Assembly: GCA_041686935.1 (NCBI GenBank)
Contig: JAWLCW010000003.1
Span: 124,001-188,000 of the forward strand
Direction: 5' to 3'
Source of the DNA: Mariniphaga sp041686935
GTDB taxonomy: Bacteria > Bacteroidota > Bacteroidia > Bacteroidales > Prolixibacteraceae
DNA length: 64,000 bases
Position 1 is the stretch's first letter, and each line of letters starts with the position of its first letter. Below are positions 51,183-60,214 of the stretch, in pieces. Both the position numbers and the translations under genes were made by a program. Below the pieces are notes generated by a model that saw only the letters and a program-made list of their open reading frames with translations, had not been told where the DNA came from and did no database searches.

Positions 51183-52337
51183 ATGAAAACCTATGCAGAA
51201 ATTAACCAAAAACTGAAGCAGGGGAAAGCCGTTGTGCTCACTGCCGAAGAAGTTACTAAAATGGCGCAGCACGCCAGCCCGGCCGAAATTGCCGAAAAGG
51301 TGGATGTGGTAACCACAGCTACTTTTGGCGCCATGTGTTCTTCGGGCGCCATCATCAACTTTGGTCACGCCAGTCCTCCCATCCGTATGGAGAAAATCAG
51401 ATTGAACGGAGTTCCCTCTTACGAAGGACTGGCTGCCGTTGACAGTTACATTGGCGCCACTGCCTGTGATTCGGAAAATCCTGCTTACGGCGGCGCACAT
51501 GTTATTCAGGATTTACTTGAAGGAAAAGATGTGGTTCTGGAAGCCTGGGGCAAAGGCACCGACTGCTATCCGCGGAAATACATCAAAACAACAATCAACA
51601 TCAACACCATCAACGAGTTTACGCTGTTCAATCCGCGGAATGCTTATCAAAATTACAACGTGGCGGTGAACACCACCCAAAAAATGATTCATACCTACAT
51701 GGGTACTTTGCTGGCAGGCATGCGTAACGCCACCTACTCCACTTCGGGCGAACTCAGTCCACTGCTGAACGACCCCGATTTACGCACCATTGGCATTGGT
51801 ACCCGTATTTTTCTTGGAGGCGCTCAGGGTTTTGTAGTTTGGAACGGAACCCAGTTTCATACAACCAAACCCAAAAATGTATTCGGCGTTCCGGTAACCA
51901 ACGCGGCTACCATTGCAGTCATCGGAAATTTAAAGGAGATGTCGCCGGAGTACCTGCAAGCGGTTTATTACGAAAAATACGGTGTGAGCATGTTTATCGG
52001 TATTGGAATTCCTATTCCCATCCTCGACGAAGAAATGGCCCGCCGGGTTTCCATTTCAAACGGCCAGATTGAAACCTCGGTGCTCGATTACGGAACCGAA
52101 GGCATGCCTAAACTGGGACAGGTGACTTATAAAGAGCTCCAATCAGGATGGATAAAAGTGAACGGAAAAAAGGTGCGAACCGCCCCGGTTTCGAGCCTTT
52201 CAAAAGCCCGAATAATTGCTGTAGAACTGAAAGAGTGGCTGCAAAACGGCCGGTTCGAAATAACACAACCGGTGCAGCTTTTCCCGCAAAATACATCGTT
52301 AAACAGTTTAAAAGAAACGGAGGCCGAAAATGATTAA
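51183..52337 (+). CDS. Homocysteine biosynthesis protein (HcyBio, DUF39/COG1900)
   Basis: 384 residues from the ATG at 51183 (MKTYAEINQKLKQGKAVVLT); an ATG at 51174 adds three residues. The family converts aspartate semialdehyde and sulfide to homocysteine in anaerobes that lack the usual O-acylhomoserine route. Conserved elements: FGAMCSSGAIINFGHASPPI with Cys52, YIGATACDSENPAYGGAHVI with Cys95, and AWGKGTDCYPRKY with Cys128; a pair of cysteines with about this spacing was shown to matter in the archaeal protein, as I recall. Its stop overlaps the ferredoxin gene by 8 bases. metH follows in the same direction, which fits the pathway. Confidence 0.9.
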   Translation: MKTYAEINQKLKQGKAVVLTAEEVTKMAQHASPAEIAEKVDVVTTATFGAMCSSGAIINFGHASPPIRMEKIRLNGVPSYEGLAAVDSYIGATACDSENPAYGGAHVIQDLLEGKDVVLEAWGKGTDCYPRKYIKTTININTINEFTLFNPRNAYQNYNVAVNTTQKMIHTYMGTLLAGMRNATYSTSGELSPLLNDPDLRTIGIGTRIFLGGAQGFVVWNGTQFHTTKPKNVFGVPVTNAATIAVIGNLKEMSPEYLQAVYYEKYGVSMFIGIGIPIPILDEEMARRVSISNGQIETSVLDYGTEGMPKLGQVTYKELQSGWIKVNGKKVRTAPVSSLSKARIIAVELKEWLQNGRFEITQPVQLFPQNTSLNSLKETEAEND

Positions 52338-52740
52338 AAAACGATATGTATTGAACTTCCCGCCCGAAAGCGGCGACAAACCGCTGAGTTACCATTTGGT
52401 GCGCGATTACGACATCCGGATAAATATTCTGAAAGCCGAAGTTTACCCGGGTAAAAGAGGAAGTCTCCTACTCGAATTGCAGGGAAAAAAGGAAAACATT
52501 GAAAAAGGAGTAAAATACCTCACCGACCACCAGGTGATTTGTGAACCACTGGACAAGCGCCTTCATTTTCAGGAAGAAAAGTGCATCGACTGCGGCAATT
52601 GTACCGCTGTGTGCTTTGCCGGCGCACTTACGATGAATCGCGAAAACTGGAAACTGCAATTCGACAAAAACAAATGCGTGGTTTGCGAATTATGCATTCC
52701 GGCCTGTCCGCTTCATTTGTTCGAAATTGATTTCAGATGA
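52330..52740 (+). CDS. NIL-domain ferredoxin with two 4Fe-4S clusters
   Basis: 136 residues. An N-terminal NIL domain (about 1-75; KKRYVLNFPPESGDKPLSYH, LRINILKAEVYPGKRGSLLL-like region) is followed by two classical CxxCxxCxxxC motifs: Cys85-88-91-95 (CIDCGNCTAVC) and Cys116-119-122-126 (CVVCELCIPAC). It is the ferredoxin partner coded next to HcyBio proteins in many anaerobes and probably supplies electrons for homocysteine formation. It overlaps the genes on both sides (8 bases upstream, 4 bases downstream), so the three are tightly coupled. Confidence 0.92.
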   Translation: MIKKRYVLNFPPESGDKPLSYHLVRDYDIRINILKAEVYPGKRGSLLLELQGKKENIEKGVKYLTDHQVICEPLDKRLHFQEEKCIDCGNCTAVCFAGALTMNRENWKLQFDKNKCVVCELCIPACPLHLFEIDFR

Positions 52741-53516
52741 ACAACGAACTAAATAAACTCTTTCAGCAAAAGTTTGAACAGCGAACTTACCGCAGTCAAT
52801 TCAACACCTCCCGGTTTACCGGATTCGAATTAAAACACCGGGAAACTGATTTGTGGATTGGCGTCGATGCGGCATCTTTCAAGCCAGAGATGAAAGAATC
52901 AGCACTAAAAAAAATTCAATCTTTACGCGAAAAACTCGACAACTACATTCAATCCGAACCCTTTTTTAAAAAGAGCCTGAAACCATTTCAGCCAACAGAA
53001 ATCGCACCGGAAGAAGCCATTGAAATGGCACAGGCAGCCGAAAAAGCAGGCATTGGTCCTATGTCAACTGTTGCCGGTTTATTTGCTCGCGAAGCCGGTA
53101 TTGAAATTATTCAGAACTTTTCGGTTGAGGAGTTGGTTATTGAAAACGGTGGTGACATTTTTGGGCTGCTGAGAAAAAACCTCGTTCTTTCGGTTTTTGC
53201 AGGTGATTCCCCGTTATCAGAAAGAATCGGGCTGGAAATAACTCCGCAAACCAGTCCGCTGGGAATTTGCACATCGGCAGGAACCGTAGGCCCGTCGCTA
53301 AGCTACGGCAAAGCTGATGCGGTGGTGGTAATTGCTAAAGATGTACTGGTTGCAGATGCGTTTGCTACAGCGTTTGGCAACAAGGTCAAATCACCGAATG
53401 ATGTGGAAAAGGTCATCAATCAGGCAGAAAAGATTCCCGAAATTCTTTCTCTGCTTATTATTTGCGAAGACAAAATCGGGGTTTGGGGAGAGTTTGAAAT
53501 AAAAATATTGAAATAG
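52737..53516 (+). CDS. UPF0280 / COG2122 protein (ApbE-like fold), homocysteine pathway partner
   Basis: 259 residues. Family elements: GPMSTVAGLFAREAGIEIIQ, VIENGGDIFGLLRKNLVLSV, GLEITPQTSPLGICTSAGTV and GKADAVVVIAKDVLVADAFA. The fold is related to the flavin transferase ApbE, but the exact reaction is unknown. Genetic work on methanogens tied COG2122 to the same sulfide-to-homocysteine route as COG1900. Its ATG overlaps the ferredoxin stop (ATGA). A 77-base gap with a hairpin repeat separates it from metH. Confidence 0.9.
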   Translation: MNNELNKLFQQKFEQRTYRSQFNTSRFTGFELKHRETDLWIGVDAASFKPEMKESALKKIQSLREKLDNYIQSEPFFKKSLKPFQPTEIAPEEAIEMAQAAEKAGIGPMSTVAGLFAREAGIEIIQNFSVEELVIENGGDIFGLLRKNLVLSVFAGDSPLSERIGLEITPQTSPLGICTSAGTVGPSLSYGKADAVVVIAKDVLVADAFATAFGNKVKSPNDVEKVINQAEKIPEILSLLIICEDKIGVWGEFEIKILK

Positions 53517-53524
53517 AACATATA

Positions 53525-53579
53525 ACCGCAATGACGCGATGACGCAAAGAAAAACCCTGCGCCTTTGCGTCTCTGCGGT
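53525..53579. repeat. Palindromic repeat between UPF0280 and metH
   Basis: Nested inverted repeats: ACCGCA (53525-53530) with TGCGGT (53574-53579), and inside it GACGCAAAG (53541-53549) with CTTTGCGTC (53563-53571). A GACGC also repeats twice on the left arm. This 'CGCAAAGACGC' type is a widespread intergenic repeat of unknown function. It is followed by A-rich sequence, not a U-run, so transcription to metH may continue. Confidence 0.65.
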
Positions 53580-53593
53580 AAAAAAAAGAAAAT

Positions 53594-56500
53594 ATGCCTA
53601 ATAAAAAAGATATTAGTACCGAACTGAAATCCCGTGTGCTGGTAATGGACGGGGCAATGGGTTCGCTGTTGCAGGATTACAAACTTACAGAGGAAGATTA
53701 CCGGGGCGAACTCCTGAAAGCTGTAAATGACGACCAGAAGGGAAACAACGATATTCTTTCGCTGACCCACCCGGAAGTGATTTCTGAAATTCATTGCAAA
53801 TACCTGGATGCCGGAGCCGACATTTTGCTCACAAACACCTTCAATGCCAATCGAATTTCGCAGGCTGACTACAACACCCAGCGCCTGGTTTATGAGATGA
53901 ACAAAGCATCGGCTGAAATAGCACGAAAGGCAGCAGACAAATTCACGGAACAAAATCCGGAAAAGCCCCGGTTTGTGGCAGGGACGCTGGGGCCAACCAA
54001 CAAAACGCTGTCCCTGTCGCCTGATGTGAACGACCCCGGCTACCGTGCGGTTACCTTCGACGAGGTAAAGACAGCATATCGCGAGCAGGTGGAGGGTCTC
54101 ATCGACGGGGGAGTTGACCTGCTGCTCATCGAAACCATTTTCGACACACTGAATGGTAAAGCAGCTATTTTTGCCATTGAGGAAACACTGGAAGCACGAA
54201 AAATGCGGTTGCCGCTTATGATTTCCGGAACCATCACCGATGCCAGCGGACGCACACTTTCCGGCCAAACACTTGAAGCTTTTCTGAACTCCGTTTCGCA
54301 CATCGACCTGCTGAGTATCGGACTGAACTGTTCCCTGGGAGCATCCGACCTGCGTCCCTATGTGAAAGAACTTTCGCAAAAAGCACCGTTTCACATCAGT
54401 GCGCATCCCAATGCAGGGTTACCCAACCAGTTTGGCGCCTACGACGAAACTCCGGAAATTATGGCCGGGTACATCAAAGATTACCTCGACCACAGTTTTG
54501 TGAACATCATAGGCGGTTGCTGCGGCACTACGCCCGACCACATTCGCGAGTTTGCCAAACTGGCTGAAAAAGCCAAACCACATCACATCCATCCGAAAGA
54601 TGAAAATACCCGGTTGAGCGGTTTGGAGCCGGTTACACTCACGCCCGAAGCCAACTTTATGAATATAGGCGAACGGTGCAACGTTTCCGGTTCACGTAGG
54701 TTCGCACGACTCATTCGCGATAAAAAATATGAAGAAGCGCTCGCTGTTGCACGTGACCAGGCAGAAAACGGCGCACAGGTAATTGATGTGAACCTAGACG
54801 ATGCCATGCTGGATGCCGAAAAAGAGATGGTCACCTTTCTGAACCTGATGATGGCCGAACCCGACATTGCCAAACTTCCGGTAATGGTCGATTCATCCAA
54901 ATGGAATGTGATTGAAGCCGGACTGAAATGCCTGCAGGGAAAAGCCATAGTAAATTCCATAAGTCTGAAGGAGGGCGAAGAAAAATTCATTGAACAGGCC
55001 AGAACCATAAAACGATTTGGCGCTGCGGTAGTTGTAATGGCTTTCGACGAAACCGGCCAGGCCGATTCGTACGAACGACGCATTGAAATCTGTGAACGAG
55101 CCTATAAAATTCTGACCGAAAAAGTAAACTTTCCGCCGCAGGACATCATTTTCGACCCCAATGTGCTGACTATCGGAACTGGTTTGGAGGAACACAACAA
55201 CTATGCGGTGGATTTTATCAAAACCATCAAATGGATTAAAAGGAATTTGCCACACGCCAAAACCAGCGGAGGAATCAGTAACGTTTCCTTTTCTTTCCGC
55301 GGAAACGATGTGGTGCGCGAAGCCATGCATTCGGTATTTCTGTATCACGCCATCCGTGCCGGTCTCGACATGGGAATCGTAAACCCGGGCATGTTGCAGA
55401 TTTACGATGAAATTCCCAAAGACCTGCTGGAAAAAACAGAAGACCTGATTCTGAATCGCCGTCCCGACGCTACCGAACGGTTGCTGGAATTTGCCGAACA
55501 GGTGAAACAGGGAGACAAAAAGGAGGTAAAAAAAGATGAATGGCGCGAACAACCACTTGAAAAACGGCTGGAACATGCTCTGGTAAAAGGTATTCCCGAT
55601 TTTGTGGACGAAGACATGGCCGAAGCGCTGGAAAAATACCAGCCAACTCTGAATATCATCGAAGGCCCGCTGATGGACGGAATGAATGTGGTGGGCGACC
55701 TGTTTGGCTCCGGAAAGATGTTTCTGCCGCAAGTGATTAAGTCAGCCCGTGTAATGAAAAAAGCAGTGGCAATTCTCCTCCCTTACATCGAGGCCGACAA
55801 AGCCAAAATGAAAGATGTAAGCAAGCAAAAGAAAGTGTTGCTGGCAACCGTAAAAGGCGATGTGCACGACATCGGAAAAAACATTGTTGGCGTGGTGCTG
55901 GGCTGCAACAATTATGATATCATCGATTTGGGCGTGATGGTTCCCACCGAAAAAATTCTGGATACGGCTGAAAAAGAGCAGGTGGACATTATTGGGCTTA
56001 GCGGTCTGATTACGCCGTCTTTGGAAATGATGGCGGATATTGCCAAAGAGATGGAACGACGAAAAATGAACCTGCCGCTGCTGATTGGCGGTGCAACCAC
56101 TTCAAAAATTCATACGGCGGTAAAAATTGAACCGGAATATTCACACCCGGTGGTGCATGTAAAAGATGCATCGCTGGCGGTGAACGTGGTTTCAAACCTC
56201 ATCGCAAAAAACGAAAAATATATTCAGGCAGTAAAAGACGATTATAAACAAATCAGGCAGTTTCAGGGGCAGCGCAAACCAAAAGATTACCTGCGGCTGG
56301 AAGATGCCCGCGCCAACAAACTGCAAATCGACTGGAACAACACAGCACTCTATAAACCCAATTTCACCGGGGTAAAACATCTCATAGATTATCCTTTGGA
56401 AGCGCTGCGGAAATACATCGACTGGACCTTCTTTTTCCTCACCTGGGGAATGAAAGGCCATTACCCGCAGATTTTGAGCGACGAAAAACAGGGTGAAGCA

Positions 56501-57262
56501 GCCAAAAAACTGTATGCGGAAGCCAACGAACTGCTCGACGAAATTATTGAAAAGAAAATGCTGCAGGCCAACGCCACGTTTGGAATCTGGCCAGCCAATT
56601 CCGATGGCGACGATATTGTTCTTTTTGAAGATGAATCGCGTAAAAAAGAAATCGGACGTTTTTACCACCTTCGGCAGCAGGAAAAGAAAAAAGAAAATTC
56701 ACCCAACCTGTGCCTTTCCGATTTTGTGGCGCCGGTTGAATCGGGCAAACCAGATTACGTAGGTGGATTTGCAACCACCGCCGGCATTGGTATTGAGCCC
56801 TGGAAAGAGGAATTCAGGAAAGACCTCAACGATTACAAAGCCATTATGCTGGAAGCCCTGGCCGACCGGCTCAGCGAAGCTTTTGCCGAACTGTTGCATC
56901 TGCGCGTTCGAAAAGAATTCTGGGGTTACGCACCAGATGAAAATCTTTCGCACGATGATTTGCTGAAGGTGAATTACCAGGGCATTCGTCCGGCGCTGGG
57001 TTACCCGGCATGCCCGGAACATTCGGAAAAGGAAAATCTATTCGATTATTTACGAGCCGGAGAAGTGGGCATTAATCTCACGGAACATTTTGCCATGTAC
57101 CCCAACGCTTCGGTTTCAGGGCAGTTTTTTGTACATCCCGAGTCGCGCTATTTCAGCCTCGAAAAAGTGGGCCGCGACCAGGTGGCCAATTATGCCCGCC
57201 GCAAAGGAAAACCGGTGGAGTTCATCGAAAAATTTCTGCCGGCCAATCTGAATTACAAGTAA
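53594..57262 (+). CDS. metH: Cobalamin-dependent methionine synthase
   Basis: 1222 residues, all four modules present. Homocysteine-binding barrel (about 1-325) with zinc ligands Cys246 (GLNCSLGA), Cys309 and Cys310 (GGCCGTTPDH); folate-binding barrel (about 350-620; NFMNIGERCNVSGSRRFARL, NGAQVIDVNLDDAMLDAEKE); cobalamin cap and B12 domain (about 655-890) with the cobalt ligand His758 in GDVHDIGKNIVG; and C-terminal AdoMet-binding reactivation domain (about 920-1222; GIRPALGYPACPEHSEK, SVSGQFFVHPESRYF). It methylates homocysteine with methyl-tetrahydrofolate. The upstream three genes make its homocysteine substrate from sulfide. Confidence 0.97.
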   Translation: MPNKKDISTELKSRVLVMDGAMGSLLQDYKLTEEDYRGELLKAVNDDQKGNNDILSLTHPEVISEIHCKYLDAGADILLTNTFNANRISQADYNTQRLVYEMNKASAEIARKAADKFTEQNPEKPRFVAGTLGPTNKTLSLSPDVNDPGYRAVTFDEVKTAYREQVEGLIDGGVDLLLIETIFDTLNGKAAIFAIEETLEARKMRLPLMISGTITDASGRTLSGQTLEAFLNSVSHIDLLSIGLNCSLGASDLRPYVKELSQKAPFHISAHPNAGLPNQFGAYDETPEIMAGYIKDYLDHSFVNIIGGCCGTTPDHIREFAKLAEKAKPHHIHPKDENTRLSGLEPVTLTPEANFMNIGERCNVSGSRRFARLIRDKKYEEALAVARDQAENGAQVIDVNLDDAMLDAEKEMVTFLNLMMAEPDIAKLPVMVDSSKWNVIEAGLKCLQGKAIVNSISLKEGEEKFIEQARTIKRFGAAVVVMAFDETGQADSYERRIEICERAYKILTEKVNFPPQDIIFDPNVLTIGTGLEEHNNYAVDFIKTIKWIKRNLPHAKTSGGISNVSFSFRGNDVVREAMHSVFLYHAIRAGLDMGIVNPGMLQIYDEIPKDLLEKTEDLILNRRPDATERLLEFAEQVKQGDKKEVKKDEWREQPLEKRLEHALVKGIPDFVDEDMAEALEKYQPTLNIIEGPLMDGMNVVGDLFGSGKMFLPQVIKSARVMKKAVAILLPYIEADKAKMKDVSKQKKVLLATVKGDVHDIGKNIVGVVLGCNNYDIIDLGVMVPTEKILDTAEKEQVDIIGLSGLITPSLEMMADIAKEMERRKMNLPLLIGGATTSKIHTAVKIEPEYSHPVVHVKDASLAVNVVSNLIAKNEKYIQAVKDDYKQIRQFQGQRKPKDYLRLEDARANKLQIDWNNTALYKPNFTGVKHLIDYPLEALRKYIDWTFFFLTWGMKGHYPQILSDEKQGEAAKKLYAEANELLDEIIEKKMLQANATFGIWPANSDGDDIVLFEDESRKKEIGRFYHLRQQEKKKENSPNLCLSDFVAPVESGKPDYVGGFATTAGIGIEPWKEEFRKDLNDYKAIMLEALADRLSEAFAELLHLRVRKEFWGYAPDENLSHDDLLKVNYQGIRPALGYPACPEHSEKENLFDYLRAGEVGINLTEHFAMYPNASVSGQFFVHPESRYFSLEKVGRDQVANYARRKGKPVEFIEKFLPANLNYK

Positions 57263-57278
57263 GGATACCTCCTTAATA

Positions 57279-58943
57279 TTAAGCGTATAAAAACCGCTTT
57301 ATTTTTTTTGTGGGTGTTTTCTCAAAAGGTGTGGGCTGAAGAATAATCTTCTGCAAACGTGAAAATTTATTGAGTTCGGCGTTTACCTTTTTATGGATTT
57401 CTTCCAGTATCTCTTCCGATTTATCCTGAATATACTGATGGGCTTCTTCTTTCATGTGTTTAAAGTTTTGTTCCACCTCTTCCATGTTCAGGTGGACCAT
57501 GGCCACCAACTTCCCTTTTTTCTCTAACACGAGTGATTCGAGAACAAATCGCATTTTGTTGATAACCGATTCAATTTCTTCGGGATAAATATTTTCGCCA
57601 CTGGCGCCTACAATCATATTTTTTATACGGCCTTTTATATAGAGGAAGTTGTCCTTGTCGTACCAGCCTTTATCACCGGTTTTAAACCATCCGTCTTCGG
57701 TGAAAACCTCCTGAGTTAATTCAGGCGCTTTGTAATACCCTTTCATTACATTTGGCCCTTTGGCCTGAATTTCGCCCTCTCCGGTTTTCAAATCAGCATC
57801 GCCTAAACGAAGCTGAACGCCTTCCATGGCGATCCCTGTGGAGCCAATGCGCACGTTTTTACCTACGGCACCGGCCAGCAATGGTGATGTTTCGGTTAGT
57901 CCGTAACCAATGGCATACGGGAATTTTCCTTCGTTTAGAAACTGTTCTACGGTAGGGTCGAGTTTGGCTCCACCAATTCCGAAAAACCGTAATTTACCGC
58001 CAAATGTTTCGTAGAGCTTTTTAGCAGCCACACGGTGCAACAATTTTCGCATTGGAGGGAGTGAATAGAGGAACCGGGTTACCGGACTTTTTTGGAATTT
58101 GGGTAAAATTTTAGCCCTGAAAACTTTTTCAATGATTAACGGTACAACCAGCATGATGGTTGGTTTTACCTTTTGCAGAGCGGGAAGCAATACCGACGCA
58201 ACCGGTGGCTTTCGTAAATAATGTACCGATGCACCAAACATAACGGGAAATAAAAACCCAAGTGTATTTTCAAATGTGTGTGATAGCGGCAATACTGAAA
58301 TGAACCGGTCTTCAGTGCTGATATCCTGTAATGTATAACTTTTTTCGGCTGTCCACATCAGGTTTTTATGCGTTAACATAACCCCTTTTGAATTGCCTGT
58401 GGTTCCTGAAGTGTAAATTATTGATGCAAGATCTTCTTCTTCAACTTCTTCGGGAACAGTCTGAATTGGGGAGTCCGAAAGTGAACTTTTCAGATTCAGC
58501 AATTTATTGGCAGCAGTATCTTTGGGAATCACAGCAAAATTTTCAACTAAAATAAGGTGATTTAACATCCCGGTGATTTCTTCATCAAGGCTGGTGTAAA
58601 GCCCTTCCGAAATAAACATAACCTTTGCTTCCGAGTGTTTAAGTATAGCTTTCACCTCGTTGGTATGAAAATCGGGCAAGATGGGCACTACCGTTGCACC
58701 CACCCATGAAATGGCAAAAAAGGCCTTGCCCCAGTTCGGCATATTGTTGCTTAAAAGAGCGACCTTGTCTCCTTTTTTGATTCCAAGTTTTTTTAGCAAT
58801 CCTGCAATCTTTAACACATCATCCCCAAGTTGCCGGAATGTATAGTTTTCTTCCCCTACATAAACCAATGATGTTTTGTCAGCAAAACTTTTTACAGATT
58901 CCTGAAGCACGGCAGGGATAGTATATTTTGTTTTATTTGTCAT
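57279..58943 (-). CDS. AMP-forming long-chain acyl-CoA synthetase-like protein
   Basis: 554 residues, ANL superfamily. Adenylation motifs: P-loop IIYTSGTTGNSKGVMLTHKN, AIGYGLTETSPLLAGAVG, WFKTGDKGWYDKDNFLYIKG and RIKNMIVGASGENIYPEEIE with the C-terminal domain ending TPTKKIKRFLYA that carries the adenylation lysine. It activates a fatty acid to its CoA thioester (or adenylate) for phospholipid synthesis or breakdown. There is no membrane helix. It converges on metH with 16 bases between stop codons and has a TAATTTTG box upstream. Confidence 0.92.
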   Translation of the reverse strand: MTNKTKYTIPAVLQESVKSFADKTSLVYVGEENYTFRQLGDDVLKIAGLLKKLGIKKGDKVALLSNNMPNWGKAFFAISWVGATVVPILPDFHTNEVKAILKHSEAKVMFISEGLYTSLDEEITGMLNHLILVENFAVIPKDTAANKLLNLKSSLSDSPIQTVPEEVEEEDLASIIYTSGTTGNSKGVMLTHKNLMWTAEKSYTLQDISTEDRFISVLPLSHTFENTLGFLFPVMFGASVHYLRKPPVASVLLPALQKVKPTIMLVVPLIIEKVFRAKILPKFQKSPVTRFLYSLPPMRKLLHRVAAKKLYETFGGKLRFFGIGGAKLDPTVEQFLNEGKFPYAIGYGLTETSPLLAGAVGKNVRIGSTGIAMEGVQLRLGDADLKTGEGEIQAKGPNVMKGYYKAPELTQEVFTEDGWFKTGDKGWYDKDNFLYIKGRIKNMIVGASGENIYPEEIESVINKMRFVLESLVLEKKGKLVAMVHLNMEEVEQNFKHMKEEAHQYIQDKSEEILEEIHKKVNAELNKFSRLQKIILQPTPFEKTPTKKIKRFLYA

Positions 58944-59006
58944 TCTGTTGTTCTCGTATTAATTTCCAATTCATTAACAACAATTTACTTACTAATGTTT
59001 AGCCTG

Positions 59007-59014
59007 CAAAATTA
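59007..59014 (-). promoter_or_regulatory. -7 box of the acyl-CoA synthetase promoter
   Basis: TAATTTTG on the minus strand matches TAnnTTTG and is followed by CAGG, like the boxes at 34717 and 51134. It is 64 bases before the start codon at 58943. Confidence 0.45.
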
Positions 59015-59113
59015 GCAATAAACGCCGAATAAATACTTTTTATATTCTGTTTAAATTATTTTTAACATCTTATATAAATGGAAATATACCGGCAATTTGG
59101 CTAAATTCGTTTA

Positions 59114-59776
59114 ATGGAAAAAGAGAAAGAACCAAAAAAGATAATTGCTGACACAGAAAAATATGTACGCCAGGAAATGAAAACGGATGGCTCGGGTCAT
59201 GACTGGTGGCACATTTACCGGGTGCGGAATTTGGCACTGAAAATTTCGGAATCAGAAGGTGGTGACCCTTTTTTAATTGAAATGGCAGCGTTGCTTCACG
59301 ATCTTGATGACTGGAAATTTAGCGGTGGCGGGAATTTTACCAAAACTGAAAAATGGTTGGAAGCTCTAAAACTTCCCAAAGAAACCATTTCCCTGTTAAC
59401 AGAAATTATCGGTCAGATTTCGTTTAAAGGAGCAGGAGTTGAAACGGTTCCATTCACGTTGGAAGCTAAAATTGTTCAGGATGCTGACCGGCTCGATGCC
59501 ATTGGCGCAATTGGAATTGCCCGTACTTTTTCCTACGGAGGAAGCAGGGGAAGATTGATTTTCGATCCGGAAATCAAACCCGAGAAACATGCTGATTTTG
59601 AGGAGTACAAAAAAAGTAACGTACCGACCATCAATCATTTTTATGAAAAACTATTGTTGCTGAAAGATAGGTTAAATACAAAAGCTGCAGGAAAATTGGC
59701 CGAAAGCCGGCACAGTTTTATGGAAACTTTTCTGGAAGAATTTTTCAGGGAGTGGTTCGAAAATGGAGAAACTTAA
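59114..59776 (+). CDS. HD-domain phosphohydrolase (YedJ-like)
   Basis: 220 residues. The HD metal site is complete: His in SGHDWWHIYRVRNLALKI, HD in MAALLHDLDDWKF and Asp in VQDADRLDAIGAIGIARTFS. This H...HD...D pattern with DWWH and ADRLDAIGAIG is the YedJ/YpgQ branch of small HD hydrolases, some of which cleave nucleotides to pyrophosphate. The C-terminus (AGKLAESRHSFMETFLEEFF) is helical. It is the first of two rightward genes; the VOC gene follows after 43 bases. The substrate is not known. Confidence 0.9.
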   Translation: MEKEKEPKKIIADTEKYVRQEMKTDGSGHDWWHIYRVRNLALKISESEGGDPFLIEMAALLHDLDDWKFSGGGNFTKTEKWLEALKLPKETISLLTEIIGQISFKGAGVETVPFTLEAKIVQDADRLDAIGAIGIARTFSYGGSRGRLIFDPEIKPEKHADFEEYKKSNVPTINHFYEKLLLLKDRLNTKAAGKLAESRHSFMETFLEEFFREWFENGET

Positions 59777-59819
59777 ATTCGTTTTTTATCGTAAATTTGA
59801 CGTTCAAGCGGAATAAAAA

Positions 59820-60209
59820 ATGAGAATAGAACATCTTGCTATATGGACATACAATCTTGAAGGGTTACGAAATTTCTACATGCACTATTTTGATGCCTCT
59901 TCAACGGAAATCTATTTCAACCACTCCAAAGAATTTCGCTCCTACTTTTTGCTTTTTGATGGCGACTGCCGGCTCGAAATTATGGAAATGCCAAACATTG
60001 CCAAATCGAAAAATGACCCGGCAAAACATTGCACCGGCCTGGCACATTTAGCCATTAAAGTGGGCAGCAAAACCGAAGTGGACAGGTTGACAGAAACAAT
60101 CAGAAACGACGGTTTTCAGGTGGTAGGCGAACCCCGCACCACAGGCGACGGGTATTACGAAAGTGTCATTCTCGATCCTGACGGGAACCGGGTGGAAATT
60201 GTGGCGTGA
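59820..60209 (+). CDS. VOC-family (glyoxalase/bleomycin-resistance fold) protein
   Basis: 129 residues, one vicinal-oxygen-chelate unit of two beta-alpha-beta-beta-beta modules. The metal ligands are visible: His5 in MRIEHLAIWTYNLEGLRNFY, Glu near 56 in CRLEIMEMP, His in TGLAHLAIKVG and Glu in DPDGNRVEIV. Such proteins act as lactoylglutathione lyases, dioxygenases or resistance proteins; the small size and motif spacing fit a glyoxalase I-like enzyme. A methylglyoxal synthase is coded 16 kb away, so a role in methylglyoxal clearance is possible, but there is no direct link. Confidence 0.88.
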   Translation: MRIEHLAIWTYNLEGLRNFYMHYFDASSTEIYFNHSKEFRSYFLLFDGDCRLEIMEMPNIAKSKNDPAKHCTGLAHLAIKVGSKTEVDRLTETIRNDGFQVVGEPRTTGDGYYESVILDPDGNRVEIVA

Positions 60210-60214
60210 TACCT

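Noticed and set aside
53420..54406. 328-codon leftward frame over the start of metH
   Set aside because: It spans the UPF0280 end, the hairpin repeat and the conserved metH barrel in antisense; composition (Cys, Phe, His rich) is typical of a shadow.
54893..55732. 279-codon leftward frame within metH
   Set aside because: Antisense to the folate-binding module of metH with no recognisable motif.
53594..57262. cobalamin or SAM riboswitch before metH or the homocysteine genes
   Set aside because: The leaders are too short and contain only a simple repeat hairpin; no conserved riboswitch core is seen.
57260..57275. TAAGGA-TACC-TCCTTA hairpin between metH and the acyl-CoA synthetase gene as terminator
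   Set aside because: Only 6 bp, mostly A/T, with no U-run; too weak to call.
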